From NCBI GenBank assembly GCA_037145635.1, contig JBBCXB010000001.1, positions 744,001 to 808,000 on the forward strand: a DNA stretch of 64,000 nucleotides, in the 5' to 3' direction. The position numbers and the translations under genes were made by a program. This document shows positions 17,196 to 25,617 of the stretch, piece by piece. Each line of letters starts with the position of its first letter. Within the stretch, counting starts at the first letter, position 1. This DNA is from JAATFS01 sp037145635 (GTDB lineage Bacteria; Pseudomonadota; Gammaproteobacteria; Xanthomonadales; Xanthomonadaceae). The notes beneath the pieces were generated by a model. The model saw only the letters and a list, made by a program, of their open reading frames with translations. It searched no databases and was not told the DNA's origin.

Positions 17196-18122
17196 ATGAC
17201 TGCCGCCGCGGCCGACGAACTGCAGACCCTCATCGACCTGATCCGCTACGGCACCAGCCGCTTCAATGCCGCGGGCCTGACCTTCGGCCACAGCTACGAC
17301 AACGCGCTGGACGAGGCCACCCAGCTGGTGCTGCACGCCCTGCACCTGCCGCACGACCTGGGCCCGGCGTACGGCCAGGCCCGGTTGCTGCGGGCCGAGA
17401 AGGAACAGGTGCTGGCGCTGTTCGAGCGCCGCATCGTCGAGCGCGTGCCGGCCGCCTACCTCACCGGCGAGGCCTGGTTCGCGGGCCTGAGCTTCAAGAG
17501 CGATACGCGCGCGCTGGTGCCGCGCTCGCCGATCGCCGAGCTGATCGAGTGCGGCTTCGAGCCGTGGCTGGCCGGGCGCGAGGTCACCCGCGCGCTGGAC
17601 CTGTGCACCGGCTCGGGCTGCATCGCCATCGCGATGGGCCACTACAACCCGAACTGGGAAGTGGACGGCGTGGACCTCAGCGACGACGCCCTGGCGCTGG
17701 CCGCCGAGAACCGCGAGCGCCTGCAGGCGGGCAACGTCGAGCTGCTCAAGTCCGACCTGTTCACCGGGCTGCAGGGCCGCCGCTACGAACTGATTGTCAC
17801 CAACCCGCCCTACGTCACCAACGCCGAGACCGACGCGCTGCCGCAGGAGTATGCCCACGAGCCGGAAATGGGCCTGCGCGCCGGCGACGACGGCCTGGAC
17901 CTGGTGCTGAAGATCCTGCGCGACGCGCCGGCCCACCTGAGCGAGGACGGCCTGCTGATCTGCGAGGTCGGCGAGTCCGAGCAGCACCTGGTGCGGCTGC
18001 TGCCGGAGCTGGACCTGGCCTGGGTCGAGTTCAAGGTGGGCCAGATGGGCATCTTCGCGGTCGAGGCCGGCGAACTGCGCCAGCACCACGCGCGCATCGC
18101 GGCACTGGCCGATGCACGCTGA
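17196..18122 (+). CDS. prmB: Ribosomal protein uL3 glutamine methyltransferase
   Basis: This 308-aa SAM-dependent methyltransferase N5-methylates a glutamine of ribosomal protein L3. It has the helical N-terminal domain of PrmB/PrmC, the SAM motif LDLCTGSGCIAIA and the glutamine-binding NPPY motif at residues 203-206 in TNPPYVTNAE. That last stretch, with LPQEYAHEPEMGLRAGDDGLD, is typical of PrmB rather than PrmC. The ATG at 17196 lies just after a TATAAT box; an in-frame ATG further upstream lies in front of that box and is unlikely. It heads an operon with a small membrane protein, aroC and a hydroxyacid dehydrogenase. Confidence 0.95.
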   Translation: MTAAAADELQTLIDLIRYGTSRFNAAGLTFGHSYDNALDEATQLVLHALHLPHDLGPAYGQARLLRAEKEQVLALFERRIVERVPAAYLTGEAWFAGLSFKSDTRALVPRSPIAELIECGFEPWLAGREVTRALDLCTGSGCIAIAMGHYNPNWEVDGVDLSDDALALAAENRERLQAGNVELLKSDLFTGLQGRRYELIVTNPPYVTNAETDALPQEYAHEPEMGLRAGDDGLDLVLKILRDAPAHLSEDGLLICEVGESEQHLVRLLPELDLAWVEFKVGQMGIFAVEAGELRQHHARIAALADAR

Positions 18123-18594
18123 GCCGGCACTGCGGCACGCGCCGCGCCTCCGCGACCTGATGCTGCTGCTGCCGGTGAGCGTGCTGGGCGTCGGGGTGCC
18201 GCTGGGCATGATCGACGTGGTGAACCGCGTGAACGATCCGATGTACGGCGGCGCCTCGGCGCGGCGCATCGGGCAGGCGGTGGGAGAGCTCGGCTGGGGA
18301 CTGGCCGCGCTGGCGGGCATCCTCGCCGGCTGGATCGCGGTGTGCAGCTCCGACGCGGGCCTGCGGGCGCACCCGGGGCGCGCGGTGCTGCTCGCGCTGG
18401 GGCTGGTGGCCGGGCTCGCCCTGGCGGTGGACCTGATCGCCGGCTGGCAGGCGCGCGGGATCCTGGGGTCCTCCGGGTTCGACCTGGTGTTCGGCGCGCT
18501 GCTGACCCTGGCCCCGGGCTGGGTGGCGGTGACCCAGCTGTGGCGGATCGCCCGGCTGCGGCCGGCCCGGCAGGGAGCGCGGCATGGCCAGTAA
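18112..18594 (+). CDS. Four-helix membrane protein of unknown function
   Basis: This 160-aa protein has about four transmembrane segments (residues about 15-35, 60-80, 90-112, 122-142) and a basic C-terminus. I do not recognise the family. It overlaps prmB by 11 bases at its start and aroC by 11 bases at its end, so it is almost certainly translated as part of the operon. No charged or catalytic motif stands out within the membrane. Confidence 0.8.
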   Translation: MHAEPALRHAPRLRDLMLLLPVSVLGVGVPLGMIDVVNRVNDPMYGGASARRIGQAVGELGWGLAALAGILAGWIAVCSSDAGLRAHPGRAVLLALGLVAGLALAVDLIAGWQARGILGSSGFDLVFGALLTLAPGWVAVTQLWRIARLRPARQGARHGQ

Positions 18595-19687
18595 CAGCTT
18601 CGGCCGCCTGTTGACGGTCACCACCTTCGGCGAGTCGCACGGCCCGGCGATCGGCTGCGTGGTCGATGGCTGCCCGCCCGGGCTGGAGCTGGCCGCCGAG
18701 GAATTCGCCCACGACCTGCAGCGACGCGCCACCGGCAAGAGCCGCCACACCTCGGCGCGGCGCGAGGCCGACGCCGTGGAGATCCTGTCCGGCGTGTACG
18801 AGGGCCGCACCACCGGCACCCCGATCGGGCTGCTGATCCGCAACACCGACCAGCGCAGCAAGGACTACGCCAACATCGCCCAGCAGTTCCGGCCCGGGCA
18901 TGCCGACTACAGCTACTGGCAGAAGTACGGCATCCGCGACCCGCGCGGCGGCGGGCGCTCGTCCGCGCGCGAGACCACGATGCGGGTGGCCGCCGGCGTG
19001 ATCGCCAAGAAATGGCTGCAGCAGCGCTACGGCGTCACGGTGCGCGGATTCCTGTCGCAGCTGGGCGAGATCCGCCCGGCCGGGTTCGACTGGGCCGCGG
19101 TCGAGGACAACCCGTTCTTCTGGCCGCACGCGGCGCAGGTGCCGGAGCTGGAGGCCTATATGGATGCGCTGCGCAAGTCCGGCGATTCGGTCGGTGCGCG
19201 CGTGGACGTGGTGGCCGACGGCGTGCCGGCGGGCTGGGGCGAACCGATCTACGGCAAGCTCGACGGCGAGCTGGCCGCGGCCCTGATGAGCATCAACGCG
19301 GTCAAGGGCGTGGAGATCGGCGACGGCTTCGCCAGCGCGGCGCAGAAGGGTACCGAGCACCGCGACCTGATCACGCCGGACGGCTTCCTCAGCAACCATG
19401 CCGGCGGCATCCTCGGCGGCATCTCCACCGGCCAGGCCGTCACCGCCTCGATCGTGCTCAAGCCCACCTCCAGCCTGCGCCTGCCCGGTCCCACCGTGGA
19501 CGCGGACGGACAGGTGGTGGAGGTCGTCACCACCGGGCGCCACGACCCGTGCGTGGGCATCCGCGCCACCCCGATCGCCGAGGCGATGACGGCGCTGGTG
19601 CTGATGGACCAGGCACTGCGGCACCGGGCCCAGTGCGGCGACGTCGGGCCGGTCGGTCCGCGCATCCCCGGCCGCGTCGATGGCTGA
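18584..19687 (+). CDS. aroC: Chorismate synthase
   Basis: This 367-aa enzyme removes phosphate from EPSP to give chorismate, the last shared step towards Trp, Tyr, Phe and folate; it needs reduced FMN. All family signatures are there: GESHGPAIGCVVDGCPPG at the N-terminus, DPRGGGRSSARET, the SLSGI-type loop (GISTGQ) and RHDPCVGIRATPIAEAM near the end. It begins inside the preceding membrane-protein gene and its stop overlaps the following dehydrogenase by 8 bases. Its product feeds the trpF/B/A steps encoded 5-10 kb downstream. Confidence 0.97.
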   Translation: MASNSFGRLLTVTTFGESHGPAIGCVVDGCPPGLELAAEEFAHDLQRRATGKSRHTSARREADAVEILSGVYEGRTTGTPIGLLIRNTDQRSKDYANIAQQFRPGHADYSYWQKYGIRDPRGGGRSSARETTMRVAAGVIAKKWLQQRYGVTVRGFLSQLGEIRPAGFDWAAVEDNPFFWPHAAQVPELEAYMDALRKSGDSVGARVDVVADGVPAGWGEPIYGKLDGELAAALMSINAVKGVEIGDGFASAAQKGTEHRDLITPDGFLSNHAGGILGGISTGQAVTASIVLKPTSSLRLPGPTVDADGQVVEVVTTGRHDPCVGIRATPIAEAMTALVLMDQALRHRAQCGDVGPVGPRIPGRVDG

Positions 19688-20735
19688 TGCGCGGCCACGG
19701 GTGTGGGTCAGCCAGCCGCTGTTCGACGATGTCGTCGCGCGGCTGGGGCAGTACTTCGAGCTGACCACCACCGCCGACGTGACCCGCTACTCGGCCGCCG
19801 AGCTGGCCGCGCAGCTGGCGCCGCTGGACGGCGCGCTGGTGACGCTCAACGAGCGCATCGGCGCGGCCGAGATCGCCGCCGCGCCGCGGCTGCGCGCGAT
19901 CGCCAACGTCGGCGTCGGCTACAACAATCTCGACCTGCCCGCGCTCAGCGCGGCCGGCATCGTCGCCACCAACACGCCGGACGTGCTGACCGAGACCACC
20001 GCGGACATGGGCTTCGCGCTGCTGATGGCGGCCGCGCGCCGCGTCACCGAGGCCGAGCGCTGGCTGCGCGACGGCCGCTGGGGGCAGTGGTCGTTCAAGA
20101 CCATGCTCGGTGCCGACATCCACGGCAGCACGCTCGGCATCCTCGGCATGGGCCGCATCGGCCAGGGCATCGCCCGCCGCGGCGCGCACGGCTTCGGCAT
20201 GCGCGTGCTCTACCACAACCGCAGCCGGCTGCCGGCCGCCACCGAGCAGGCGGTGGCCGCGCAGTACGTCGACCTGGACACCCTGCTGGCGCAGGCCGAC
20301 CACCTGGTGCTGGTGCTGCCGTACTCGCCGGCCTCGCACCACCTGATCGACGCCGCCGCGCTGGCCAGGATGAAGCCCACCGCCACCCTGGTGAACATCG
20401 CCCGCGGCGGCCTGGTCGACGAGCTCGCGCTGGCCGCCGCGCTGGCCGACGGGCGCCTGGGCGCCGCCGGCCTGGACGTGTTCGAGGGCGAACCGGCGGT
20501 GCGCCCGGAACTGCTGGCGCTGCGCAACGTGGTGCTGACCCCGCACATCGGCAGCGCCAGCCTGGCCACCCGCCGCGCGATGGTGCAGCTGGCGGTGGAC
20601 AACCTGATCGCCGCGCTGGGCGAGGGCGCCGATGCCGGCCGCCCGCCGAGCGCGATCAACGCCGACGCCCTCGCGGCCGCCAAGGCCGGCGGCGCTGCCG
20701 CGGGCGTGCGCAAAACCGACGCGACCAAACGATAG
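19680..20735 (+). CDS. D-2-hydroxyacid dehydrogenase (glyoxylate/hydroxypyruvate reductase-like)
   Basis: This 351-aa NAD(P)-dependent oxidoreductase belongs to the D-isomer 2-hydroxyacid dehydrogenase family. The Rossmann motif GMGRIGQG is near residue 156. The catalytic Arg lies in NIARGG (about 241), Glu in FEGEP (about 270) and His in TPHIGSA (about 289). VGVGYNNLDLPAL and NTPDVLTETTADMG match glyoxylate/hydroxypyruvate reductases (GhrB-like) best. It could be a D-glycerate or other 2-ketoacid reductase; substrate is not fixed by sequence. The start overlaps aroC. A strong stem-loop follows immediately after the stop. Confidence 0.9.
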   Translation: MADARPRVWVSQPLFDDVVARLGQYFELTTTADVTRYSAAELAAQLAPLDGALVTLNERIGAAEIAAAPRLRAIANVGVGYNNLDLPALSAAGIVATNTPDVLTETTADMGFALLMAAARRVTEAERWLRDGRWGQWSFKTMLGADIHGSTLGILGMGRIGQGIARRGAHGFGMRVLYHNRSRLPAATEQAVAAQYVDLDTLLAQADHLVLVLPYSPASHHLIDAAALARMKPTATLVNIARGGLVDELALAAALADGRLGAAGLDVFEGEPAVRPELLALRNVVLTPHIGSASLATRRAMVQLAVDNLIAALGEGADAGRPPSAINADALAAAKAGGAAAGVRKTDATKR

Positions 20736-20765
20736 GGAACCTCCGCGCTAAGCAGGGAGGTTCCC
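20735..20765 (+). terminator. Stem-loop between hydroxyacid dehydrogenase gene and asd
   Basis: A perfect 10-base inverted repeat (20735-20744 with 20756-20765) has an 11-base loop and begins on the last base of the stop codon. No T-run follows directly; a pyrimidine tract with four T's comes about 30 bases later. It may end the prmB-aroC operon, or act as an RNA structure in the asd leader. Confidence 0.5.
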
Positions 20766-20821
20766 CGACCCCAGCCCGCCGTGCGTTTCCTTCTTTTCCT
20801 ACAACTCAAGAATCCTCCCTC

Positions 20822-21847
20822 ATGAGCAACGAAACCCGTCGTTTCAATGTCGCGGTCGTGGGCGCCACCGGCGCCGTCGGCGAAACCATGCTGGCCATCC
20901 TCGCCGAGCGCGACTTCCCGGTCGCCACCCTCTATCCGCTGGCGTCGGCGCGCTCGGCCGGCGGCCAGGTCGAGTTCAACGGCGACAAGATCGACGTGCT
21001 CGACCTGGCCAGCTTCGACCCCGCCGGCGTGGACATCGCGCTGTTCTCGGCCGGCGGCAGCGTCTCCAAGGAGTACGGGCCCCGGTTCGCCGCCGCCGGC
21101 GCCGTGGTGATCGACAACTCCTCGGCGTTCCGCTACGACGACGACGTGCCGCTGGTGGTGTCCGAGGTCAACCCGGAGGCCGTGAAGCAGCGCCCGCGCG
21201 GCATCATCGCCAACCCCAACTGCTCGACCATGCAGATGCTGGTCGCGCTGGGCCCGATCCACCGCAAGTACGGCATCGAGCGCATCAACGTGGCGACCTA
21301 CCAGTCGGTCTCCGGCGGCGGACGCTCGGCGATGGAGGAGCTGGGCAAGCAGACCGCGCAGCTGCTCGCGTTCCAGGAGATCGACCCGCAGCGCTTCCCG
21401 GTGCAGATCGCCTTCAACCTGATCCCGCACATCGACGACTTCCAGGACAACGGCTTCACCAAGGAGGAAATGAAGCTGGTGTGGGAGACCCGCAAGATCC
21501 TCGGCGACGAATCGATCCTGGTGAATCCCACCGCGGTGCGCGTGCCGGTGTTCTACGGGCATTCCGAGGCGGTGGCGATCGAGACCCGCGAGAAGATCAC
21601 CCCGGAAGCCGCGCGCGAGCTGCTGTCGAATTCGCCCGGCGTGGAAGTGGTCGACGAGCGCAAGGCCGGCGGCTACCCGACCCCGGTCACGCATGCCTCC
21701 GGCAAGGACGCGGTCTACGTGGGGCGCATCCGCGAGGACCTCTCGCATCCGCGCGGCCTGAACCTGTGGATCGTCTCGGACAACATCCGCAAGGGCGCCG
21801 CGCTCAACGCGGTGCAGCTGGCCGAACTGGTCGCGCAGGAAGGCTGA
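20822..21847 (+). CDS. asd: Aspartate-semialdehyde dehydrogenase
   Basis: This 341-aa enzyme reduces aspartyl phosphate to aspartate semialdehyde with NADPH, supplying Lys/DAP (hence peptidoglycan), Met and Thr. The N-terminal nucleotide motif is GATGAVGE, the catalytic thiol is C134 in NPNCSTMQ, and substrate-binding Arg/His lie in the VPVFYGHSEAVAIE region. Sequence and length fit the Gram-positive/Xanthomonad-like branch rather than the 367-aa E. coli type. It has its own 86-base leader after a strong hairpin, and is followed by another stem-loop. Confidence 0.96.
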   Translation: MSNETRRFNVAVVGATGAVGETMLAILAERDFPVATLYPLASARSAGGQVEFNGDKIDVLDLASFDPAGVDIALFSAGGSVSKEYGPRFAAAGAVVIDNSSAFRYDDDVPLVVSEVNPEAVKQRPRGIIANPNCSTMQMLVALGPIHRKYGIERINVATYQSVSGGGRSAMEELGKQTAQLLAFQEIDPQRFPVQIAFNLIPHIDDFQDNGFTKEEMKLVWETRKILGDESILVNPTAVRVPVFYGHSEAVAIETREKITPEAARELLSNSPGVEVVDERKAGGYPTPVTHASGKDAVYVGRIREDLSHPRGLNLWIVSDNIRKGAALNAVQLAELVAQEG

Positions 21848-21848
21848 G

Positions 21849-21884
21849 CGCCGCCGCGCCCGCCGCTGCGCCCGCGCGGCGGCG
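21849..21884 (+). repeat. G+C stem-loop after asd
   Basis: An 11-base perfect inverted repeat (21849-21859 with 21874-21884) with a 14-base loop starts two bases after the asd stop. It lacks a T-run, so it would be a weak or Rho-assisted 3' end structure. Confidence 0.45.
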
Positions 21885-22021
21885 GACCCTTCGCCGCGCG
21901 GGCCGGCGTCGTGCCGGCCGAGGCGCACGCCGGGCGGCCCGCAGCGTTTCGACGCGCCCGGGTGGCGCGTCACGTCGACCCGCGACCGCACGCCCGCATC
22001 CCGAACCGCCCCGCCAGCGGC

Positions 22022-22034
22022 TATATTGGCGCCA
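22022..22034 (+). promoter_or_regulatory. Probable leaderless promoter of fimV
   Basis: TATATT at 22022-22027 ends only six bases before the fimV ATG at 22034. Transcription normally starts 6-8 bases past the -10, which would place the first base on or next to the start codon. No ribosome-binding sequence is possible between them. The -35 region is poor. Confidence 0.45.
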
Positions 22035-23914
22035 TGAAACCAAGGGGCAGGGGCGCCGTGCGCCCGTTACAAGGTCTGGGGGCACTGGTCCTGACGCTGT
22101 GCAGCACCGCTGCGATGGCGCTGGGCCTGGGCGATATCCGCGTGCTGTCGAAGCCGGGGCAGCCACTGCTGGCCGAGATCCCGGTGATCTCCAACGAGCC
22201 GGGGGAACTGGAGAACGCGCGCGTGGCGCTGGCCTCGCCGGCGACCTTCGCCCGCGTCGGCCTGGAGCGTCCGCAGGGACTGGTCGGCGACCTGCAGTTC
22301 CAGTTCGCGCAGGATGCCCGCGGCCGCGCGGTGATCCGCGTCACCAGCCGGGTGCCGGTGGACCGCAAGGCCGTGGCCTTCCTGATCGAGGTGGATTGGG
22401 GCCAGGGCCGGCTGGTGCGCGAGTATTCCGCGCTGGTGGAGGCGCCCGACGCCGCGGCGGCGCCTGCCGCGCCGGCGATCGAGGCGCCGCGTGCCGGCGC
22501 GGACAACGCCATCGTCAGGGCGCCCGCGCCGACGAACGCGGCCGTGACGCCGACGTCGCCGTCGCCGTCGGCAGCGTCGTCCGCCCGCGCCACGCCGGCG
22601 CCGCCGTCCCCTGCGCGTGCCGGCGCGGAACTGACGCCGGTCCGGCAGGGCCAGACCCTGTCGCAGATCGCGGTCGGCCTGGCGCGCGGCAACGGCCATT
22701 CGCTCGACCAGACCATGCTGGCGCTGCTGCGCACCAATCCGGATGCGTTCATCGACGGCAACATCAACCGCCTCAAGCAGGGCGCGGTGCTGCGCACACC
22801 CCAGCAGGAGGCGCTTTCGCAGATCGGTGCGGCCGAGGCCGCGGCGATGGTGCGCGAGCAGGCCGCGCAATGGCGGCAGGCGCGTGCGCCGGTACCGCAG
22901 CCGGCCGAGGCCGGAGCGACCGCCGCACCCCGGCCGGCAGCCGCCGGCAGCGACGGAGCGCGGCTGGAGATCGCGCCGGCGCTGGCGAGCGACGCAAAGA
23001 ATGCCGGGGCCACCTCCGGCACCCGCGCTGACGGTGAGGGCGACATGGCGGTGAACGAACAGCTTCAACAGGCGCGCGAGGACGTCGCCACGCGCGATGC
23101 CGAGATCCAGGAACTGCGCACCCGCGTCAGCGAGCTGGAGAAGCTCAAGCAGCAACAGCAGGCGCTGATCGCGCTGAAGGACACCGATCTGGCCGCCGCG
23201 CAGCGCCGGCTGGCGCAGGCGCCGGCCGGCACCGCCGACATGGGCGGTTTCCCGCTGTGGCTGATCGGCGGGCTGGTGCTGCTGCTCGCGGCCCTGGGGG
23301 CATGGCTGGCCTCGCGCCGGCGCAAGCCCTCGCCGTTGCCGCCGCTGCCGCGGCAGGAGCCCGAGCCCGGTTCGTTCGCGGCCGTGGCCGCTGCCGAGGC
23401 CGCCGCCTACGGGGAGGCCAGCACGCGGCACGAGACGCCGGACTTCGGGGAGCACGAACCGGGGCACGAGGGCGCGGCGGAATTCGAGTACGCCGACGTG
23501 CACGAGCAGGAACGGGCCCCGGCCTATGCCGAGCCCGAAGCCACGGTACCGGAGCCGGAGCCGTCCGCAGCGCCGACGCTGCCGGTGGCCGCCGTGTCGG
23601 AACCGGTCGAACCGACCGAGCCGGCTTCCCCGGTTGCGCCGGTGGCGCCCGTGGCCGAGCCCGAACCCGAACTGGAACCCGAGCCCGAGCCCGAACGAAG
23701 CCCGCCGCCGGTATACGCGGCAGCCGAGGTCGCGGCACCGCCGGAAGACGATGCGGAAGCCAGCGCCGCCGGCCGCGACCGGCTCGAGCTGGCGGTCGCC
23801 TACCTCGACCTGGGCGACGCCGAGACTGCGCGCAGCCTGCTGCTGGAGGTCGCCGCCGGCGGCGACCCGCGCACGCGCGCCGAGGCCCAGGAGATCCTCG
23901 GCCGCATGGGGTGA
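22034..23914 (+). CDS. fimV: FimV-like polar/peptidoglycan-binding membrane protein
   Basis: This 626-aa FimV/HubP family protein organises the cell pole and is needed for type IV pilus assembly and twitching. In order it has a signal peptide (about 1-35), the FimV N-terminal domain (LGLGDIRVLSKPGQPLLAEIP), a LysM-type segment (about 199-260, PVRQGQTLSQIA), a coiled coil (about 340-395), one transmembrane helix (about 403-428), a long acidic Pro/Glu-rich cytoplasmic region, and the short conserved C-terminal TPR (LELAVAYLDLGDAETARSLLLEV). The protein is shorter than the 900-aa Pseudomonas FimV, mainly in the acidic part. The start is fixed by the -10 box only 6 bases upstream. Confidence 0.93.
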   Translation: MKPRGRGAVRPLQGLGALVLTLCSTAAMALGLGDIRVLSKPGQPLLAEIPVISNEPGELENARVALASPATFARVGLERPQGLVGDLQFQFAQDARGRAVIRVTSRVPVDRKAVAFLIEVDWGQGRLVREYSALVEAPDAAAAPAAPAIEAPRAGADNAIVRAPAPTNAAVTPTSPSPSAASSARATPAPPSPARAGAELTPVRQGQTLSQIAVGLARGNGHSLDQTMLALLRTNPDAFIDGNINRLKQGAVLRTPQQEALSQIGAAEAAAMVREQAAQWRQARAPVPQPAEAGATAAPRPAAAGSDGARLEIAPALASDAKNAGATSGTRADGEGDMAVNEQLQQAREDVATRDAEIQELRTRVSELEKLKQQQQALIALKDTDLAAAQRRLAQAPAGTADMGGFPLWLIGGLVLLLAALGAWLASRRRKPSPLPPLPRQEPEPGSFAAVAAAEAAAYGEASTRHETPDFGEHEPGHEGAAEFEYADVHEQERAPAYAEPEATVPEPEPSAAPTLPVAAVSEPVEPTEPASPVAPVAPVAEPEPELEPEPEPERSPPPVYAAAEVAAPPEDDAEASAAGRDRLELAVAYLDLGDAETARSLLLEVAAGGDPRTRAEAQEILGRMG

Positions 23915-23989
23915 GCTCCCGAGCTCGCCGCGCGTCCGCGTAGCGCGGCGGGAGCTGGCGCCGCGCGGCCGATGGCCGCGTAGCGCGGC
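23914..23989. repeat. Nested inverted and direct repeats between fimV and truA
   Basis: AGCTCCCG (23914-23921) pairs with CGGGAGCT (23949-23956). A 14-base element CCGCGTAGCGCGGC occurs twice (23936-23949 and 23976-23989), each itself a hairpin with CCGCG/CGCGG arms. It may be the fimV 3' end structure or a short palindromic repeat family. Confidence 0.6.
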
Positions 23990-24098
23990 AACGTCGTCGG
24001 CGCCTGCGGGCGGGATGGCCCCGCGGCGGTGCCCGGGCGAGGGTTCCGGCGCCTGGCACTCGCCGCCGCAGCCCGGCGCGTTCCAGCATGGCGGCGGC

Positions 24099-24112
24099 AA
24101 GGGCGTACCCTT
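24099..24112. promoter_or_regulatory. Palindrome near truA promoter
   Basis: AAGGG and CCCTT are inverted around CGTA. A possible -10, TACGAT, lies at 24118-24123, 28 bases before truA, so the palindrome would cover the -35/spacer region. It may be an operator or chance. Confidence 0.3.
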
Positions 24113-24150
24113 GTCGCTACGATCGACCCTTAGAGCAAGCGAGACGACAG

Positions 24151-24924
24151 ATGCGGTATGCGCTGGGCGTGGAATACGACGGCAGCGAGTTCCAGGGCTG
24201 GCAGCAGCTCGGCGAGTACGGCGGGCCCAGCGTGCAGGCGGCGCTGCAGGAGGCGCTGTCCTCGGTGGCGGACGCGCCGGTCCAGGTGGTGTGTGCGGGC
24301 CGTACCGATGCCGGCGTGCACGGCGAGTGCCAGGTGGTGCATTTCGACAGCGACGCGCGGCGCGAGCCGCGGGGCTGGATGCTGGGCGCGACCGCGCGGC
24401 TGCCGCCGTCGGTGGCGGTGCGCTGGTGCGTGCCGGTGGCCCACGATTTCCATGCGCGCTTCTCGGCGCGCGCGCGCCGCTACCGCTACCGGCTGCTGAA
24501 CCGGCAGATCCGGCCGGCGCTGTACCGGCAGACGCTGAGCTGGGAGCGCCGGCCGCTGGACGCCGGGCGCATGCACGAGGCCGCCCAGGCGCTGCTCGGC
24601 GAGAACGACTTCAGTGCCTTCCGCAGCGTGCAGTGCCAGGCGCTGCATGCGCGCCGCGAACTCCAGGCCATCCGCGTGCGCCGCGAGGGCGAGGTGCTCG
24701 AGGTCTCGGTCCAGGCCAATGCATTCCTTCATCACATGGTGCGCAATATCGTGGGCTCGCTGATCCTGGTCGGCACCGGCGAGAAGCCGGTGACGTGGAT
24801 CGAACAGTTGTTGGCCGGGCGCGATCGCACCGTGGCGGGACCGACAGCGCCGCCGCAGGGGCTGGTGTTCATTGGTCCGCTGTATCCCGCAGAGTGGCAT
24901 CTGCCTGCCGAGGTGACCCAATGA
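24151..24924 (+). CDS. truA: tRNA pseudouridine synthase A
   Basis: This 257-aa enzyme makes pseudouridine at positions 38-40 in the anticodon arm of many tRNAs. The catalytic residue is D53 in CAGRTDAGVHGECQVVHF. The YDGSEFQGWQ N-terminus and FLHHMVRNIVGSLILVGTGEKP near the C-terminus are family signatures. The ATG at 24151 begins the conserved MRYALGVEYDG; upstream in-frame codons are not conserved sequence. Its stop overlaps the trpF start (ATGA), the same truA-trpF coupling seen in pseudomonads and Xanthomonads. Confidence 0.97.
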   Translation: MRYALGVEYDGSEFQGWQQLGEYGGPSVQAALQEALSSVADAPVQVVCAGRTDAGVHGECQVVHFDSDARREPRGWMLGATARLPPSVAVRWCVPVAHDFHARFSARARRYRYRLLNRQIRPALYRQTLSWERRPLDAGRMHEAAQALLGENDFSAFRSVQCQALHARRELQAIRVRREGEVLEVSVQANAFLHHMVRNIVGSLILVGTGEKPVTWIEQLLAGRDRTVAGPTAPPQGLVFIGPLYPAEWHLPAEVTQ

Positions 24925-25589
24925 ATCGAACCCTGTACCGCACCCGCATCAAGTTCTGTGGCATGACCCGTGCCGGCGACATCCGTCTGGCCGGCGAACT
25001 GGGTGTGGACGCGGTGGGTTTCATCTTCGCCCACGGCAGCCCGCGCCGCGTCGCGCCGGCCGAGGCGCGCGCCATGCGCCAGGCCACCGCGCCGATGGTC
25101 GACGTGGTCGCGCTGTTCCGCAACAACCCCAAGGAAGAGGTGCGCGAGGTGATGCGCACGGTGCGGCCGACCCTGCTGCAGTTCCATGGCGACGAGGACG
25201 ACGCGTTCTGCCGCAGCTTCAACCTGCCGTACCTGAAGGCCGTGCCGATGGGCGGTGCCGGGCTCGGCGGCGAGGACGTCAATGCGCGCACGCTGCAGCT
25301 GTCGTTCCCCAATGCCGCCGGCTTCCTGTTCGACAGCCATGCGCCGGGCGAGAGCGGCGGCACCGGCACCGCGTTCGACTGGTCGCGGCTGCCCACCGGC
25401 CTGCACCGGCCGTTCCTGCTGGCCGGCGGCATCAACCCCGACAACGCCTTCGACGCCATCGTGGCGACGCTGCCGTGGGGCATCGACGTGTCCAGCGGCA
25501 TCGAGCTGGAGCCGGGCATCAAGGACGGCCACAAGATGCGCAAGTTCGTCGAGGAAGTGCGCCGCGCCGATTGCCACGAGATGTCGTGA
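24921..25589 (+). CDS. trpF: Phosphoribosylanthranilate isomerase
   Basis: This 222-aa TIM-barrel enzyme performs the third step of tryptophan synthesis, an Amadori rearrangement of phosphoribosylanthranilate. The general base C13 lies in IKFCGMT, the general acid Asp lies in the LFDSHAPG region, and phosphate-binding loops are LLAGGINPDNAF and GIDVSSGIE. It is a separate protein, not fused to TrpC as in E. coli. It overlaps truA by 4 bases and is the last gene before a convergent LysR regulator; trpB and trpA lie beyond that regulator on the same strand. Confidence 0.97.
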   Translation: MNRTLYRTRIKFCGMTRAGDIRLAGELGVDAVGFIFAHGSPRRVAPAEARAMRQATAPMVDVVALFRNNPKEEVREVMRTVRPTLLQFHGDEDDAFCRSFNLPYLKAVPMGGAGLGGEDVNARTLQLSFPNAAGFLFDSHAPGESGGTGTAFDWSRLPTGLHRPFLLAGGINPDNAFDAIVATLPWGIDVSSGIELEPGIKDGHKMRKFVEEVRRADCHEMS

Positions 25590-25617
25590 GGCAATCGCGC
25601 CGACGCTGCCCGGCGGC

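Noticed and set aside
15626..17233. Fusion of Sco and Psd in one long frame
   Set aside because: The psd frame extends upstream without stops but encodes unlike sequence there; the true Sco frame overlaps psd by only 4 bases.
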